Shown here one piece after another: positions 1 to 5,998 of a stretch of DNA of 27,180 nucleotides (its first letter is position 1; each line of letters starts with the position of its first letter). The translations under genes were made by a program, and so were the position numbers. The notes under the pieces were generated by a model, which saw only the letters and a program-made list of their open reading frames with translations, was not told the origin of the DNA and did not search any database. Source of the DNA: a virus; IMG/VR virus record IMGVR_UViG_3300025128_007716, positions 1 through 27,180 of that record; one strand, 5' to 3'.

Positions 1-54
1 GACATGGGGGTGGGGGGAGTTTAAGGTGGGGGTGCTTTCCCCTTTATAGGTGAT
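1..54. other. G-rich stretch upstream of the first gene
   Basis: This short leader has several runs of five or six G (about 6-10, 12-17 and 28-32) and a weak GGGG/CCCC hairpin near 28-42 followed by TTT. One open frame ends with TAA at 22-24, so it could be the tail of a gene that begins outside the window, but eight codons are too few to support a call. I see nothing else in it. Confidence 0.3.
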
Positions 55-92
55 GAGGGAGGGAGGGGTTGTGATTGGCCTCTCCCTCTTTT
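55..92 (+). terminator. Terminator-like hairpin before the SpoVG-like gene
   Basis: GAGGGAGGG at 55-63 pairs with the C-rich arm inside 79-88 (CCTCTCCCTC) through about nine pairs including one G-U in RNA. TTTT follows at 89-92, then AA and TTTT. The T-run leads straight into the GGAGG ribosome site of the next gene at 99-103. It therefore lies between transcription units or acts as a leaky terminator or attenuator. A near copy of the same arrangement lies at 10836-10884. Confidence 0.6.
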
Positions 93-108
93 AATTTTGG
101 AGGAACCA

Positions 109-417
109 ATGCGGATTAGTGTTACGAAGTATAAGGAACTGAACTCTGACAACCTGCTTGGGTATGCTGACCTGATGCTGGATGATGTTGGGGTAGAGAT
201 AAGAGGGTGCCAGTACCGCAATGGTGCTAAGGGCACTTGGATCGCAGTACCCTCGCAGAAGTACGAATCCCAAGGTAAAACCAAATACGCAGGACATGTC
301 GGCTTCCCTGACAACCAGGTCTATATTGACTTCCAGGTCTCAGCCAAAGAAGCCATCGAGGAACACCTCGGTAAAATGATGGACGCGCAACCCGTGCCAG
401 ACGACATGCCGTTCTAG
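109..417 (+). CDS. SpoVG-like nucleic-acid-binding protein with SSB-type C-terminal tail
   Basis: The 102-residue product starts at ATG 109, five bases after GGAGG (99-103). A TTG at 97 is also in frame but overlaps that ribosome site. The core, with LGYADLMLDD and then KGTWIAVPSQKY, follows the SpoVG pattern of a short beta sheet containing an A(M/V)PS motif; SpoVG-family proteins bind nucleic acid. The last eight residues, PVPDDMPF, resemble the acidic amphipathic tail of bacterial SSB (DDDIPF), which recruits replication and repair enzymes. It sits just upstream of the replication initiator. I infer a single-strand DNA-binding or replication-accessory role. The family assignment is from pattern only and a small unrelated OB-like protein is not excluded. 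Confidence 0.6.
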   Translation: MRISVTKYKELNSDNLLGYADLMLDDVGVEIRGCQYRNGAKGTWIAVPSQKYESQGKTKYAGHVGFPDNQVYIDFQVSAKEAIEEHLGKMMDAQPVPDDMPF

Positions 418-424
418 GCTGCGT

Positions 425-453
425 TTGACACAGGGAATGTTTCGCGATATTGT
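425..453 (+). promoter_or_regulatory. Sigma70-type promoter for the replication operon
   Basis: A perfect -35 box TTGACA (425-430) is followed by a 17-base spacer and TATTGT (448-453, four of six consensus positions). It lies in the longest gap of the early region, between the SpoVG-like gene and the initiator. Transcription would start near 460, leaving a leader of about 50 bases before ATG 512. A host RNA polymerase would recognise it. Confidence 0.65.
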
Positions 454-511
454 TGCAAGTATCCTGTAAAGCGAATACCCCTAACAATCACACACAGCAA
501 GGAAAGCATCG

Positions 512-1603
512 ATGTCACAGTTCTATGGGACACCTTTCGTCGTCGTCCCCCTATACCTGATACAGCCACACAACAATAAGCCGCTCCCCTCAGGGACACT
601 CATTACCTGGTGCTGGCTGCAACACCACATCAATAAAAATACACAGGCCTGCTTCCCCACCATAGGAACACTCTCCAAAGAGTCCGGCCTCTCAAGACGC
701 GGCGTCCAACGCGCTCTCGCCCACCTGGAATCTATCGGCGCTATCAGCATTAAAAAGCGCCCAAACAGGTCCTCCCTGTACTCGCTTAACTACGCTAAGT
801 GCGACACTGGTGACACCCCTAGCGCGACACAAATGACACCCCCAAAAAAGAAGAAAGCTAAGAAAAGTAAGGGGTTGCGTAAAAAGAGGGGTGACACTCA
901 TGACGCCTCAAGCGCGACACAGATGACAGGGGTGACACTGGTGACACCTGGGGGTGACGCTGATGACACCCCCTTATATAGTGAATTAGAACAAGGAGAA
1001 GTTAACAAGAAGAAATTACCCCTTAGAGTTCCCCTAAGGGTTGGTCGGATAGTAGAGTTATACAACGAGGTCTTTGTTCCCCATAAGAAGAACGCTCGCC
1101 CTGCTCGTGGTTTGACTAAGGGCTCGAAGCAGTATGTGATGTTTCGGCGTCGTGCTAAGGAGCGCCCTACCGAGGAGGAGTGGCGTGAGATATTTGAGGC
1201 GGCTGCGTTGATACCGGGCTGTGTTGGCAGAACGAAGCAGTTCCCTAAGGGCTTCACCTTGAAGAACTTTGCTCATGCTGCAAACCTGGATTCGATAGTG
1301 AATGGGGATTTTGATGGTTGGGAGGACCACCCCGAGACAGGGCCCCGGTCGTTTCGGGAGAGGGATAAGATTGCAGATGCGGTTGATGGCATGAAGATAC
1401 GGATTCGATCTTGGCTCACAGAAAAGCTCGACGCAGGACAGACCGACTTCAGGTCCTTCTGGGACGTCATGAGAAAGAAGATTGTCCTCGGCCTGCAAGC
1501 TAGAGACATCCCCGAAGAAGAGAAGAGGGTGATAGAAATCACAAAGGCCATGTGGCAAGAAATGCTCATGGACCACAAAGCCAACCAAAGCCTGCACCGC
1601 TAG
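512..1603 (+). CDS. Replication initiator, lambda O-like in organisation, with winged helix-turn-helix
   Basis: The 363-residue protein starts at ATG 512, with AAGGA at 499-503. Residues about 30-95 form a winged helix-turn-helix: TLSKESGLSRRGVQRALAHL is the recognition part and GAISIKKRPNRSSLY the wing. A linker of about 97-155 is low complexity, with repeated GDT/SATQMT patches and a Lys/Arg cluster (111-126). These patches are the translation of DNA iterons at 801-971. The C-terminal part (about 175-363) is charged and helical and is not a polymerase, primase or helicase that I recognise. DNA-binding head, iteron-coding linker and C-terminal partner domain is the design of lambda O and related initiators, which bind their own gene and bring in a helicase loader. 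The next gene is a plausible loader. Initiator function is inferred from layout; the wHTH is visible. Confidence 0.7.
   Translation: MSQFYGTPFVVVPLYLIQPHNNKPLPSGTLITWCWLQHHINKNTQACFPTIGTLSKESGLSRRGVQRALAHLESIGAISIKKRPNRSSLYSLNYAKCDTGDTPSATQMTPPKKKKAKKSKGLRKKRGDTHDASSATQMTGVTLVTPGGDADDTPLYSELEQGEVNKKKLPLRVPLRVGRIVELYNEVFVPHKKNARPARGLTKGSKQYVMFRRRAKERPTEEEWREIFEAAALIPGCVGRTKQFPKGFTLKNFAHAANLDSIVNGDFDGWEDHPETGPRSFRERDKIADAVDGMKIRIRSWLTEKLDAGQTDFRSFWDVMRKKIVLGLQARDIPEEEKRVIEITKAMWQEMLMDHKANQSLHR
801..971 (+). repeat. Six iterons inside the initiator gene (putative origin binding sites)
   Basis: Six 18-bp direct repeats of approximate form GYGACRCNNRTGACRCCY start at 801, 824, 891, 914, 932 and 954. 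The fourth has a poorer right end. Each is itself two 9-bp units with a GTGACAC-like core, giving twelve half-units. Two copies lie before and four after an A-rich spacer (844-889). Copies 1, 3 and 6 are read in one frame and copies 2, 4 and 5 in another, so the repetition is of DNA rather than peptide. These are likely binding sites for the protein encoded by the same gene. Confidence 0.8.
1020..1040. repeat. Inverted repeat beside the AT-rich tract
   Basis: CCCTTAG (1020-1026) and CTAAGGG (1034-1040) are perfect complements separated by seven bases. The repeat closes the putative origin on its right side. No T-run follows, so it is not a terminator. Confidence 0.55.
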
Positions 1604-1612
1604 GAGAAAGCA

Positions 1613-2278
1613 ATGAACAAAGAACTTGAAATCCAACACCTGCTGAAAATGTACAACCGCCGGGCTGACGACAGCACCGTTAGCAACTACCTCGAGGTAT
1701 GCAGGAGCCACAGCAACGAAGACGTAGCGTCTGCTGTGAAGATGCTTGTGTCAATGTCAGACACGCTGCCATACCCAAGAACACTGGCCAATGTTCTCAG
1801 CAAACAGTTCTCGCTAAAGAAGCGGTCAGATAAATGCGACCGTTGTGACGGCAAGGGATACAGCGTCGATGATGACAAGCTCGACTCAAACGGCCTCGAG
1901 AACTTCAGCTACGGCACTGTTGCTAGATGCTACTGCTTCGGGGGAAACCAAACGGACATGCCCGACATAAAGCCTGTGCCTGAAATACGCACTGAAACCT
2001 ATGCGCGGATTTTTGCAGGGGAGATAGCGAAAAAGGCTGTTGATGGTGAGGTTATACACAGCACATCACAGTGGGGGCAGTACATGTGGAATCGGGAAAA
2101 CTTTGACGCATTCTGTGTTCTCGTTGAAGATATGACTATGGGACAGCTTGTCGGCGTAACGTCTGCCCTCAAGAGGTTTACCCCTGTTGACTGCCAGACT
2201 GCGCCGCTTGAAATCGCTAAAGAGGTTCGCAGGGTGGTTAAGTCTATTCCAACGAAAGGGCTGTTCAATGCCGTCTAA
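1613..2278 (+). CDS. Candidate helicase loader with zinc-binding cysteines
   Basis: The product has 221 residues and starts at ATG 1613 after TAGGAG, in which the upstream stop codon is part of the ribosome site. Residues about 7-64 (LLKMYNRR, then VSNYLEVC, AVKMLVSM and LPYPRTLANVL) follow the helical pattern of helicase loaders/inhibitors such as SPP1 G39P: a tyrosine-bearing helix, several short helices and a proline-threonine-rich turn. The middle has C75xxC78xGxG followed by C106xC108, a likely zinc site; the first half matches the DnaJ CxxCxGxG motif. The C-terminal half is helical and unassigned. Position directly after the initiator fits the lambda P role of delivering replicative helicase to the origin. 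It has no Walker motif, so it is not a DnaC-type ATPase. The loader role is inference. Confidence 0.5.
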   Translation: MNKELEIQHLLKMYNRRADDSTVSNYLEVCRSHSNEDVASAVKMLVSMSDTLPYPRTLANVLSKQFSLKKRSDKCDRCDGKGYSVDDDKLDSNGLENFSYGTVARCYCFGGNQTDMPDIKPVPEIRTETYARIFAGEIAKKAVDGEVIHSTSQWGQYMWNRENFDAFCVLVEDMTMGQLVGVTSALKRFTPVDCQTAPLEIAKEVRRVVKSIPTKGLFNAV

Positions 2279-2495
2279 GCAAAAGCTATCTAGGGAAGAC
2301 CTGTTAAATCGCATCGATGTGTTGATGGAGATAAACCGGGACCTTGCAAACGAGGTCAACCGGCTAGGTCGGATTATCAGCGCGCTTACCGGGCCGCAAG
2401 AGGCGCAGACCGTGGCTCGTTCTTTGATCTGGAAACAAGGCAGAACACGCAACCTCGAGAAAATACTTACCGCAGTGGCAGAGATAAAAATATGA
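2268..2495 (+). CDS. Small coiled-coil protein of unknown function
   Basis: The 75-residue product starts at ATG 2268, inside the end of the previous gene (11-bp overlap). An in-frame start at 2187 would place 27 extra residues wholly within that gene and is unlikely. Residues 8-42 (EDLLNRIDVLMEINRDLANE and onward) show heptads of Leu/Ile/Val typical of a coiled coil, and the C-terminus is a basic helix. Its stop overlaps the RusA start as ATGA, so it is translated within the replication operon. I do not recognise a family; a structural partner of a replication protein is possible. Confidence 0.6.
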   Translation: MPSKQKLSREDLLNRIDVLMEINRDLANEVNRLGRIISALTGPQEAQTVARSLIWKQGRTRNLEKILTAVAEIKI

Positions 2496-2920
2496 CAGAC
2501 ATCAGCTTTACGATACCCGTCGCACCCAAGGGTAAATCAAGACACAGGACCGCCAAAGGCAGAGCGTACACACCCAAAGAACAAGTCAGGTGGGAACAGC
2601 AGTTCGCCTTATTCGCATCACAGTACAGGCCCGAACACCCGCTTGAGGGACCGCTTGGCCTGTATGTCACCGCAACATTCCCCAGGCCCAAGAGGCTAAA
2701 AAGGAAAAAGGATGAGGTGGAGAGGCCTGGTAGACTGTTTCATTTTCAGAAGCCTGACGCTGATAATGTGCTAAAAAGCATCTGCGATGCATTAAACGAT
2801 ACAGGCTGGTGGAAAGATGATGCCCAAATTGCGTTTACAACTGTCACCAAGTACTTTGAAGAGATTGTCGGGAAGGGCCCAAGGGTCCGGTGTAGAATCG
2901 TCCAGCTTGAAAATCCGTAA
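2492..2920 (+). CDS. rusA: RusA-type Holliday junction resolvase
   Basis: The 142-residue protein is of usual RusA length. The core KPDADNVLK, then DALND and KDDAQI, carries the acidic residues expected in the RusA active site. D89, D91 and D110 keep the spacing of E. coli D70, D72 and D91, and K95 matches K76. RusA enzymes are dimers that cut four-way DNA junctions symmetrically using Mg2+. In a phage this clears recombination or replication branches before packaging. The start overlaps the previous stop (ATGA at 2492-2495). This is the best-supported enzyme of the early region. Confidence 0.92.
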   Translation: MTDISFTIPVAPKGKSRHRTAKGRAYTPKEQVRWEQQFALFASQYRPEHPLEGPLGLYVTATFPRPKRLKRKKDEVERPGRLFHFQKPDADNVLKSICDALNDTGWWKDDAQIAFTTVTKYFEEIVGKGPRVRCRIVQLENP

Positions 2921-2936
2921 TCGAATCAATGCGATC

Positions 2937-3110
2937 ATGGTCGCGATTGAAGATTCACCCAATACAGAAATTGTTTTCTCAGAGCTTCTGCTTTTACTAA
3001 AAGAAATCGAATATATGGATAGCGTTATCTCAAGAGGGGACGACATAATCGAAGCCCTTGTCTGCGAGATAGCAGAGCTAACAGGAGTTTCATTTTGCGA
3101 CATCAACTAA
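2937..3110 (+). CDS. Small helical protein of unknown function
   Basis: The reading frame fills the gap between rusA and the transglycosylase. From ATG 2937 it gives 57 residues (MVAIEDSPNTEIVF, then a Leu-rich helix SELLLLLKEIEYM and a second helix ending ELTGVSFCDIN). There is no clear ribosome site at 2937. TTG 2907 or ATG 2817/2820 inside rusA are also possible, although the added N-terminus looks like a shadow of rusA. The gene overlaps the next start by 16 bases. I assign no function. Confidence 0.5.
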   Translation: MVAIEDSPNTEIVFSELLLLLKEIEYMDSVISRGDDIIEALVCEIAELTGVSFCDIN

Positions 3111-3550
3111 CACTACACTCTTGCGCCCTGACTGTGTGCATCGCGCTGCTCGGAGCCAAGAACCTGGATAGATATGACTACACCCACCGCGTAGGCTGGT
3201 GCATGGATGTACAAAGAAGGGCAGAGAAAAGGGGCATGGACCCTGTCTTTGTCGCAGGGCTGGCCTTCCATGAAAGCTCCTACCGCAACGTTACATCGAG
3301 GGCTGGGGCCAAGGGCGTCATGCAGGTTATGCCCGAGATACATTGCAGGGGCGATGAGTGCGATCTAGTTGACGCAGGACTTGAATATCTCCAATACTGG
3401 TTAGACAAAACGGGCTCAGAAGCAAGGGCCGTCTGCCACTACAACTCTGGTAACCAATGCTTAAGCGTGTCTGCAAGGTGGGCAACCAGGGTTATGAAGA
3501 CTGTAAAAAAGCTGAGGAAGGTTTGCCGGGTGGAGAAAAAGAAGAAATGA
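3095..3550 (+). CDS. Exported lytic transglycosylase (SLT-like)
   Basis: The 151-residue product starts at TTG 3095, fixed by AGGAG at 3083-3087. Residues about 5-21 are hydrophobic behind a basic N-terminus and look like a signal peptide or anchor. The catalytic domain shows the transglycosylase signature: GMDPVFVAGLAFHESSY with E60 as likely catalytic acid, then GAKGVMQVMP (71-80) and the later YNSG (116-119). Such enzymes cleave the MurNAc-GlcNAc bond of peptidoglycan to leave 1,6-anhydro ends. Eight cysteines are present and would suit the oxidising periplasm. It lies between recombination and terminase genes rather than with a holin, so it may serve lysis or act as a virion or entry enzyme. 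The Lys-rich C-terminus (VEKKKK) is unusual. Confidence 0.82.
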   Translation: MRHQLTLHSCALTVCIALLGAKNLDRYDYTHRVGWCMDVQRRAEKRGMDPVFVAGLAFHESSYRNVTSRAGAKGVMQVMPEIHCRGDECDLVDAGLEYLQYWLDKTGSEARAVCHYNSGNQCLSVSARWATRVMKTVKKLRKVCRVEKKKK

Positions 3551-3858
3551 AGAAGTCTTCCGATGAAGAGCTTCTTGCCTTGTACAAAGAGGCTGTCGCT
3601 GCTACCCGGTCTGGAGACCTGGAAGCCGCTGCGGATGCTGTGCTTCAGGCAAGCGCCTACCAAGGTATTGTTAATGGCAACATGAAAGCGCTAGAGCTTT
3701 ACCTTGTTGGCAGCGGTGTAATCCAAGGCGTGCAAGACAGGAACAGGATTGCGTCTAGGATCACAAACAAAACCGTGAAGCTGCTTACAGAGAAGGAAGA
3801 CGTCGAGGACGTAGAGATTGACTACGCAGCAAGGCTAGCCGAGGCAGAGGGTGAGTGA
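3547..3858 (+). CDS. terS: Putative small terminase subunit
   Basis: The 103-residue product starts at ATG 3547, in an ATGA overlap with the transglycosylase stop. An upstream in-frame ATG at 3457 lies inside that gene and is not needed. The protein is helical and acidic, with SSDEELLALYKEAVAATRSGDLEAA recast as helices at about 3-40 and a C-terminal acidic tail (EKEDVEDVEID). I see no clear helix-turn-helix. The call rests mainly on size and on the 8-bp overlap with the large terminase gene, the usual place for the subunit that recognises the packaging site. Confidence 0.55.
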   Translation: MKKSSDEELLALYKEAVAATRSGDLEAAADAVLQASAYQGIVNGNMKALELYLVGSGVIQGVQDRNRIASRITNKTVKLLTEKEDVEDVEIDYAARLAEAEGE

Positions 3859-5782
3859 GGCTAAGGAAGAATACCTCCGCAGGTGTGAAGACGACTTAAG
3901 TTTCTTCTGCAAAAACGAGGTGTGGATTAGGCCCAAGCACAAAGTAAAGGGCGGGCTTATGCAGCTTGACCTAAACCCCGGACAGCTAACCCTCCACAAT
4001 ACCATCAGCTCTCTTGAGGAGCAAGAGCGTGCAATTTGGCTGCTTGTCCTTAAGCACAGGCAGTGGGGCTCGTCTACATTCTTCCAGGCGATGACAATGC
4101 ACCGCTGTCGCTTTGTTCCCTACACTGAGGCGCTGGTTATCGCAGACCGTGAGCGAACAACCAGGAAGCTGATGGGAATGAACCGGCGCATGTGGGAGAG
4201 GTTTTCTCCTGCAGTGAAGGATGACTGGAGCCGCACCGTTGAACGAACCGACTCCCAGTACGAGTGGAACAATGGCTCGGTCTTGCAGATTGACACTGCT
4301 GGACAAAGCCAGGCCGCTCGTGGTACAACCGCCGACTTGATTCATTGCTCTGAGGTCGCATTCTGGAATAACGGGGACCGGATCATCCCCGCCATGACCT
4401 CCTCCCTGGCTGACGTGTCCGGCTCAATATGCGTGATGGAATCCACCTCCGCAGGCCCACACGGCATCTTCTGGGAGTTATGGGAGCAGGCCGAAGACCC
4501 ATGGTCGCAGTGGACGCGGGTCTTTGTTCCATGGACGTCTCACCCAGAGTATGATGATACGGAGAGGTTAGATCCCGACCTAAAAGACCTGGGTGACAGG
4601 GCCGCAGCAGGAGACAAGAGTGCGCTCGACGACCTAAAGCACCTTACCCAGCAAGAGCACGACTGGCTTATCAACGGTGAGCTTAAGCTTGGACAGGTCT
4701 ACTGGAGAAGAAGAACCCTTGCCACCAGGCTGATGGGCAAGGAAGAGGAGTTTTGCAGGGAGTACCCGTCCACAGCAGAAGAGGCGTTTAGGTCTGCGAG
4801 CTACAACTACCTGACCGACAACGGGCAGAAGGCGCAGAAGGCCGCAGCAGTAGAAAACACAACGTGCTATGATGTGATTATCGACGACGTGTCTCTTGGA
4901 AACCACGAACACGAATGGAAAAAAGACCCACTCCTTCTTGCGCTAGATAGCGACCCAGAAGAGCGGGTGGTGCCAGAGGAGTCTGCTGATGGCTGGATTC
5001 AGGTTATCGACCCTCCTGATGAAGACAAGCGATATATTATCGGGTTTGACCCAAGCGAAGGAACAGGCGGGGACAACTGCGCGTTTGTTGTTCGGTGTGA
5101 CGGAAAGATTGTTGCTGCTGGTTGCAGAAACGATATTGGCACTGACATTCAAGCTGTTTATATGGACGCCATTGGTCGCTGGTATAACGATGCTACGCTT
5201 AATGTCGAGCGGGCCGGAGGCGGTTTAGGGGCCATCAATACGCTGATTCGCCTTATCTACCCAAACCTTTACGGGCAGGAGAGCTTCGATGAGTACGGGC
5301 AGAAGCAGGGCAGGAAGGTGGGGTTCACCCCAACACAGGACACAATCGCTACGCTACTGTCTATGATGCGCCATGAGCTAAACAACGGCACCATGCTGGC
5401 AAGACACCCAAGGCTTTTAAAAGAAATAAACTGGGTCAAGCGCATTGCGAAAAGAAGCCGTGACGAGTCTGTTCGGCACACGTGGAGATGCCCAGGCAAA
5501 GGCCGAGAGCTTAAAGATGGGTCCAGAATAAGCGACGACATGTTCCGCGCATGCTCGCTTACTGTTTTGCCAGCAAGAGACTCGGAGTGGATTAGGCAAA
5601 TGGATTCTTCTGAGGCCACAAACGCTGACCCAGAAAAGACTTCAATCACGTCGATTGGGTATACATTACACAACCCTCTATATAGCGAGGATGAGAAAAC
5701 ACTTGTCTCTGAGGGCGGTTATGACTTAATAGAAATAGTGCCGGAAGACCTTGAGGAAACACCAGACATGCCATTGCCGTAG
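3851..5782 (+). CDS. terL: Large terminase subunit (DNA-packaging ATPase and nuclease)
   Basis: The 643-residue protein starts at GTG 3851, overlapping the upstream stop. The N-terminal motor has an adapted Walker A, LKHRQWGSST (67-76), in which the usual Lys is replaced, a Walker B-like DLIHCSEVAF (162-171) and a coupling motif MESTS (196-200). The C-terminal RNase H-like nuclease shows YIIGFDPSEGTGGD with D400, NVERAGGG with E453, and SDDMF with D562/D563, matching the expected acidic triad. The enzyme pumps DNA through the portal and cuts concatemers. The length is somewhat above many terminases, partly from an acidic C-terminal extension. Portal, scaffold and capsid genes follow in normal order. 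Confidence 0.93.
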   Translation: MSEAKEEYLRRCEDDLSFFCKNEVWIRPKHKVKGGLMQLDLNPGQLTLHNTISSLEEQERAIWLLVLKHRQWGSSTFFQAMTMHRCRFVPYTEALVIADRERTTRKLMGMNRRMWERFSPAVKDDWSRTVERTDSQYEWNNGSVLQIDTAGQSQAARGTTADLIHCSEVAFWNNGDRIIPAMTSSLADVSGSICVMESTSAGPHGIFWELWEQAEDPWSQWTRVFVPWTSHPEYDDTERLDPDLKDLGDRAAAGDKSALDDLKHLTQQEHDWLINGELKLGQVYWRRRTLATRLMGKEEEFCREYPSTAEEAFRSASYNYLTDNGQKAQKAAAVENTTCYDVIIDDVSLGNHEHEWKKDPLLLALDSDPEERVVPEESADGWIQVIDPPDEDKRYIIGFDPSEGTGGDNCAFVVRCDGKIVAAGCRNDIGTDIQAVYMDAIGRWYNDATLNVERAGGGLGAINTLIRLIYPNLYGQESFDEYGQKQGRKVGFTPTQDTIATLLSMMRHELNNGTMLARHPRLLKEINWVKRIAKRSRDESVRHTWRCPGKGRELKDGSRISDDMFRACSLTVLPARDSEWIRQMDSSEATNADPEKTSITSIGYTLHNPLYSEDEKTLVSEGGYDLIEIVPEDLEETPDMPLP

Positions 5783-5788
5783 GGGATT

Positions 5789-5998
5789 ATGGACCACGCA
5801 CTTATCATCATTGGCTCTTTGTTGATCGTGGGACACGTTTTAACGGTCTTTGCGATTATGCTTAATATGACGAAAATCTCTAAGGAGTTCCGTCAGATCG
5901 TTTTAGAGCGTGAAGAAACACATAGAACAATGTATGCTCTAGGCCCAGATACCGAGTCGGACTCTAGCGACGAACACCGCATGATGGAGTATATGTGA
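5789..5998 (+). CDS. Small single-pass membrane protein
   Basis: The 69-residue product starts at ATG 5789, six bases after the terL stop. Residues about 4-26 (ALIIIGSLLIVGHVLTVFAI) form one transmembrane helix. The rest is charged and soluble (KISKEFRQIVLEREE, then an acidic DTESDSSDEH). It could be a pinholin-like or other lysis accessory protein, or a virion membrane-contact protein. With one helix and no lysis neighbours I leave it unassigned. Its stop overlaps the next start as ATGTGATG. Confidence 0.65.
   Translation: MDHALIIIGSLLIVGHVLTVFAIMLNMTKISKEFRQIVLEREETHRTMYALGPDTESDSSDEHRMMEYM

Larger units (their letters stand above)
801..1040. other. Putative replication origin (iterons, AT-rich tract, inverted repeat)
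   Basis: The iterons (801-971) are followed by an AT-rich tract (about 973-1018, containing TTATATAGTGAATTAG and a run of A-rich codons) and a 7-bp inverted repeat (1020-1026 with 1034-1040). Lambdoid origins have the same order within gene O: iterons, AT-rich DNA-unwinding element, then an inverted repeat. The whole block is translated as the linker of the initiator. No experiment is implied; the call rests on structure and position. Confidence 0.65.

Noticed and set aside
6-68. G-quadruplex formed by the G-runs near the left edge
   Set aside because: The runs are unevenly spaced and the right-hand ones are better explained by the terminator hairpin; not supportable from sequence alone.
801-971. 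CRISPR-like array
   Set aside because: The repeats are 18 bp, nearly adjacent, with irregular 0-5 bp gaps and one 49-bp gap, and lie inside a gene. There are no uniform unique spacers and no cas genes; iterons fit better.
1058-1711. Minus-strand reading frame of 217 codons
   Set aside because: It lies opposite the initiator and loader genes, has no ribosome site, and no gene on the minus strand is supported anywhere in the window.
3457-3546. Longer N-terminus for the small terminase from ATG 3457
   Set aside because: The extra 30 residues lie fully within the transglycosylase gene and ATG 3547 makes a standard ATGA coupling.
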